Shown here: piece after piece, positions 4,872-7,272 of the stretch
Layout: each line of letters begins with the position of its first letter
Position numbering within the stretch: the first letter of the stretch is position 1
Assembly (NCBI GenBank): GCA_905215395.1
Contig: CAJMQA010000176.1
Location: 1 to 7,272, forward strand
From: an uncultured bacterium
Lineage (GTDB): Bacteria; Bacteroidota; Bacteroidia; Bacteroidales; Marinifilaceae
Reading direction: 5' to 3'
DNA length: 7,272 nt
Translations under genes and position numbers: made by a program
Notes under the pieces: model-generated
Seen by the model: only the letters and a program-made list of their open reading frames with translations
Databases searched by the model: none
Told to the model about the DNA's origin: nothing

Positions 4872-6204
4872 ATACGTGACCTTGAGCACACATTGCTTCA
4901 GCAACTTTGATAAAGCCACCGATGTTAGCTCCCTTCACGTAGTCGATCTTGTCTCCGTTTTTACCGAATTTAACACAAGTATCGTGGATGTCTTTCATGA
5001 TCTGAGACAGTTTCTGGTCTACTTCTTCGGCAGTCCAGCTGTATCTCAGAGAGTTCTGGCTCATTTCCAGACCTGAAACAGCAACTCCACCTGCATTTGC
5101 GGCTTTACCCGGAGCAAAAGTGATATGTGCATTTGCATATTTAACAGCTTCAGCAGTACATCCCATATTGGAAGTTTCAACGATCATCTGACATCCGTTG
5201 GCAACCAATGTTTTTGCATCTTCTTCGTTCAATTCGTTCTGGATGGCGCAAGGGAATGCGATATCACATTTTACTTCCCACGGTTTTCTCTTAGCGAAGA
5301 ATTTAGCTCCGAATTTAGCTGCATATGGTTCTACTATGTCGTTGTTGCTGGCACGCAATTCCAACATGTAATCAACACCTTCCTGGGTCAGGCCTTTTTC
5401 ATCATAGATATATCCGTCAGGCCCAGAGATAGTCACAACTTTAGCTCCCAATTGAACTAATTTCTGTGCAGCACCCCATGCAACGTTACCGAAACCGGAC
5501 AGAGCAACTACTTTTCCTTTAATATCCTGGCCTTTTTCTTTCAGCATATGCTGTGCGAAATAAACTGTACCATAACCTGTTGCTTCCGGACGTACACGTG
5601 ATCCACCGAATTCTCTTGGTTTACCGGTCAGTACTCCAACGAATTCATTCCGGATTCTCTTATATTGTCCGAATAAATAACCGATTTCGCGGCCACCAAC
5701 GCCGATATCACCAGCAGGAACGTCAGTGTCTGCTCCAATATATTTACAAAGCTCAGTCATAAAGCTCTGGCAGAAACGCATTACTTCATTGTCTGATTTT
5801 CCTTTCGGGTTGAAATCAGATCCTCCTTTACCACCACCCATCGGAAGAGTAGTCAGAGAGTTTTTGAAAGTTTGTTCGAATCCTAAGAATTTCAAACCGC
5901 CAAGAGTTACTGACGGGTGGAAACGTAAACCTCCTTTGTACGGTCCGATAGCACTGTTGAATTGTACTCGGTAACCACGATTGATTTGTACTTCACCTTT
6001 ATCATCAATCCATGGAACTCTGAACATGATTACTCTTTCAGGTTCAACCATTTTTTCAAGGATTTTATTGGCTTTGTATTTGGGATTTGCCTGATAGGTA
6101 TCCCATACAGTTTCAATAACTTCTTCTACAGCCTGGTGGAACTCTGCTTCACCTACTGTCTTCGCCTTAAGGGCGTCCATGAATTCTTTAATTTCTGGTC
6201 TCAT
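4870..6204 (-). CDS. gdhA: NADP-type glutamate dehydrogenase (hexameric)
   Basis: The enzyme catalyses reductive amination of 2-oxoglutarate with ammonia to L-glutamate, and the reverse reaction. The 444-aa length matches the bacterial hexameric GDH family (about 445-450). The N-terminal substrate domain has GPYKGGLRFHPSV (about 87-99, with K90), the catalytic block PMGGGKGGSDFNPKGKSD (121-138, with K126), and DVPAGDIGVGGREIGY (161-176, with D166). The C-terminal nucleotide domain starts near 200 and has the Rossmann loop SGFGNVAWGAA (236-246). ETSNMGCTAEA and FAPGKAANAGGVAVSGLEMSQN follow near the end. Coenzyme preference is inferred from length and overall similarity to NADP-linked enzymes. 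It is transcribed alone from a good promoter at 6248-6277 and ends in a terminator at 4795-4828. It links nitrogen assimilation to central metabolism and may use ammonia released by the neighbouring asparaginase. Confidence 0.97.
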   Translation of the reverse strand: MRPEIKEFMDALKAKTVGEAEFHQAVEEVIETVWDTYQANPKYKANKILEKMVEPERVIMFRVPWIDDKGEVQINRGYRVQFNSAIGPYKGGLRFHPSVTLGGLKFLGFEQTFKNSLTTLPMGGGKGGSDFNPKGKSDNEVMRFCQSFMTELCKYIGADTDVPAGDIGVGGREIGYLFGQYKRIRNEFVGVLTGKPREFGGSRVRPEATGYGTVYFAQHMLKEKGQDIKGKVVALSGFGNVAWGAAQKLVQLGAKVVTISGPDGYIYDEKGLTQEGVDYMLELRASNNDIVEPYAAKFGAKFFAKRKPWEVKCDIAFPCAIQNELNEEDAKTLVANGCQMIVETSNMGCTAEAVKYANAHITFAPGKAANAGGVAVSGLEMSQNSLRYSWTAEEVDQKLSQIMKDIHDTCVKFGKNGDKIDYVKGANIGGFIKVAEAMCAQGHV

Positions 6205-6227
6205 GTTTATAATTTTTAGTATGAGTT

Positions 6228-6251
6228 GTTCAAACGTTTACAGAGTTCAAA
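6228..6251. repeat. Repeats and palindrome near the gdhA transcription start
   Basis: GTTCAAA occurs twice in the same orientation (6228-6234 and 6245-6251, 17 nt apart). The 8-base palindrome AAACGTTT lies between and overlapping them (6232-6239). The second copy overlaps the gdhA -7 box, and the palindrome sits at or just after the predicted start of transcription, where a repressor could act. The elements are short and A/T-rich, so chance is a fair explanation. Confidence 0.3.
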
Positions 6252-6277
6252 ATTATCTAATTATTTGTTATCTCAAA
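6248..6277 (-). promoter_or_regulatory. gdhA: gdhA promoter with -33 and -7 elements
   Basis: On the minus strand a TTTG (6277-6274) is followed after 18 nt by TAATTTTG (6255-6248). This closely matches the Bacteroidota pattern TTTG-N19-TAnnTTTG. Transcription should start at about 6242, giving a leader near 38 nt with an A/T-rich start region (no strong Shine-Dalgarno). This is the best complete promoter in the window and fits a highly expressed housekeeping gene. Confidence 0.7.
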
Positions 6278-6369
6278 ACTTTTTGCAGTTATTTTTTTAT
6301 TAACCGAACCTTTTTTAGTTTCGGATTGTTAGTTTGATGGCTTGTATAGTGATAATCTGTTATTAAATT

Positions 6370-7272
6370 CTAGCGTATAGAGTATTTCTTTCCGGGTAAC
6401 GCCAGTATCTGGCCGGTTAGTTCCAATTGCAAAAGATGGGCAATAAGTTCACCACTGGAAATCCCCGGTATCTGACAAAGCTCATCTATGGATGAGGTTC
6501 CTTTTTCACGTAAAAACATTAAAATGGTGTTCTGTTGTTCCTCTGAACCGAATAATTTCAATTGTGTCGGTTCGGCATTCAATTTAGGTAACGAAAGATT
6601 TAAAGCTTGGGCTACGTCTGTGGCATTTTCCGTTAAAGCTGCAATGTTATTTTTGATCAATAGGTTACAACCTGCAGAATAAAAATCCTCCGGATTTCCT
6701 GGAACAGCGAGAACGTCCCGGTTGTAAGACATTGCTATCCGTGCTGTGGCCATAGCTCCTCCTTTGATGGCTGATTCTACGACCAGAGTGGCATGGCATA
6801 GCCCGGCAATAATCCGGTTGCGGCGTAGAAAATTACCAGGGTGGGTATTGGTTGTACAAGGAAATTCACTGATTAGTGCTCCTTCGTTATCCAGGATACT
6901 GCCGGCCAGATTTTTGTGAGAAGCCGGATAAATCATATGCAGTCCGTGGCCTAGCACGGCATGAGTTTTCAAATTGTATTTCAGGCTTGCACGGTGTGCA
7001 GAAGCGTCAATTCCGAAAGCAAGTCCGCTGATGATTGACGGAGGCTGTTTTATTTGGGCTAGTTCCTTTACAATTGTACAGACCAGGTTTTTATACCGTT
7101 CTGATGCGTGCCGTGTTCCTACAATGGCCAGATATTTGTGTGAAGAGGGTTGAAATTTGCCCTTGTAATAAAAAACCAGTGGTGCATCTTCGCATTGGTG
7201 CAGTAAAGCAGGATAAGAGGCATCTTCAATGGATAACATTGAAATACCGTGTTTGTCAATTTGTACGAGTTC
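6370..7272 (-). CDS. dprA: DNA-processing protein DprA (5'-truncated by the window edge)
   Basis: DprA (Smf) binds single-stranded DNA and loads RecA during natural transformation; it is also found in species not known to be competent. The frame stays open to the window edge: 300 residues are visible before the TAG stop. An ATG at 7239 is internal, because the 11 codons before it (ELVQIDKHGIS) continue normal DprA sequence (compare the usual I-x-K-H-G-I then L-x-x-E-D-x-x-Y-P). Numbering from the first visible residue, the Rossmann domain carries IVGTRHAS (50-57), SGLAFGIDASAH (82-93), GNFLRRNRIIAGL (146-158), ESAIKGGAMATA (166-177) and AVPGNPED (189-196). The C-terminal winged-helix domain occupies about 245-300. 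The N-terminal helical domain (probably about 70 residues) lies outside. No convincing terminator follows. Confidence 0.95.
   Translation of the reverse strand, partial: ELVQIDKHGISMLSIEDASYPALLHQCEDAPLVFYYKGKFQPSSHKYLAIVGTRHASERYKNLVCTIVKELAQIKQPPSIISGLAFGIDASAHRASLKYNLKTHAVLGHGLHMIYPASHKNLAGSILDNEGALISEFPCTTNTHPGNFLRRNRIIAGLCHATLVVESAIKGGAMATARIAMSYNRDVLAVPGNPEDFYSAGCNLLIKNNIAALTENATDVAQALNLSLPKLNAEPTQLKLFGSEEQQNTILMFLREKGTSSIDELCQIPGISSGELIAHLLQLELTGQILALPGKKYSIR

Noticed and set aside
4780..6219. Several plus-strand open frames of about 70-110 codons opposite gdhA
   Set aside because: They are antisense shadows of the strongly biased gdhA coding sequence. Their translations are Cys/Phe/Ser-rich without motifs, and no promoter precedes them.
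6304..6324. Possible dprA terminator (CCGAA paired with TTCGG)
   Set aside because: The stem is only 5 bp with an 11-nt A/T loop, and on the minus strand it is followed by TTAATAAAAAAA rather than a T-run.
6488..6682. Plus-strand frame opposite dprA
   Set aside because: It is antisense to the DprA linker and winged-helix region, with no independent support.
7239..7239. ATG at 7239 as the dprA start codon
   Set aside because: The upstream codons to the window edge are open and continue recognisable DprA sequence, so the gene begins outside the window.

Overview
The window looks like a piece of a Bacteroidota chromosome, most likely order Bacteroidales. The evidence is: several start sites preceded by the Bacteroidota-type -7 promoter element TAnnTTTG; mostly A/T-rich leaders with weak Shine-Dalgarno sites; and an ExbB / four-helix protein / ExbD / ExbD gene set with Bacteroidota-style ExbD sequences. 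Genus cannot be fixed from this sequence alone. Every gene I can support lies on the minus strand, so transcription runs from high to low coordinates.

Reading in the direction of transcription: (1) 7272-6370, the 5'-truncated dprA gene (DNA-processing, ssDNA/RecA-loading protein). (2) 6204-4870, gdhA (hexameric NADP-type glutamate dehydrogenase), a single-gene unit with its own promoter and a strong intrinsic terminator. (3) 4765-2922, tatD (metal-dependent deoxyribonuclease-family hydrolase) and a type I L-asparaginase gene, joined by a 4-nt ATGA overlap. (4) 2793-480, an ExbB/TolQ-type proton channel, a 147-aa four-helix membrane protein of unknown function, and two diverged ExbD proteins. 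This block is tightly packed, contains one striking intercistronic hairpin, and ends in a strong terminator. (5) 417-346, tRNA-Arg(CCG) with its own -7 box and terminator. (6) 223-1, the N-terminus of a membrane protein that resembles Bacteroidales sensor histidine kinases and is cut by the window edge.

Functionally, the exbB-exbD block should encode an inner-membrane proton-driven motor that powers TonB-dependent outer-membrane transport or a Tol-like process. The TonB-like transducer is not in this operon, because the block terminates straight after the second exbD. Asparaginase releases ammonia and aspartate, and glutamate dehydrogenase can assimilate ammonia. The two are neighbours but are separated by a terminator and are probably not co-transcribed.

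Most of the window is ordinary core genome. I see no phage, insertion sequence, CRISPR array or defence system. The least explained items are the 147-aa membrane protein inside the ExbBD operon, the 9-bp hairpin between it and exbD1, and a heptamer tandem repeat overlapping the gdhA stop codon. The longest gaps without a gene are 6205-6369, 2794-2921 and 224-345, all under 300 bases; their promoters, terminators and repeats are listed.
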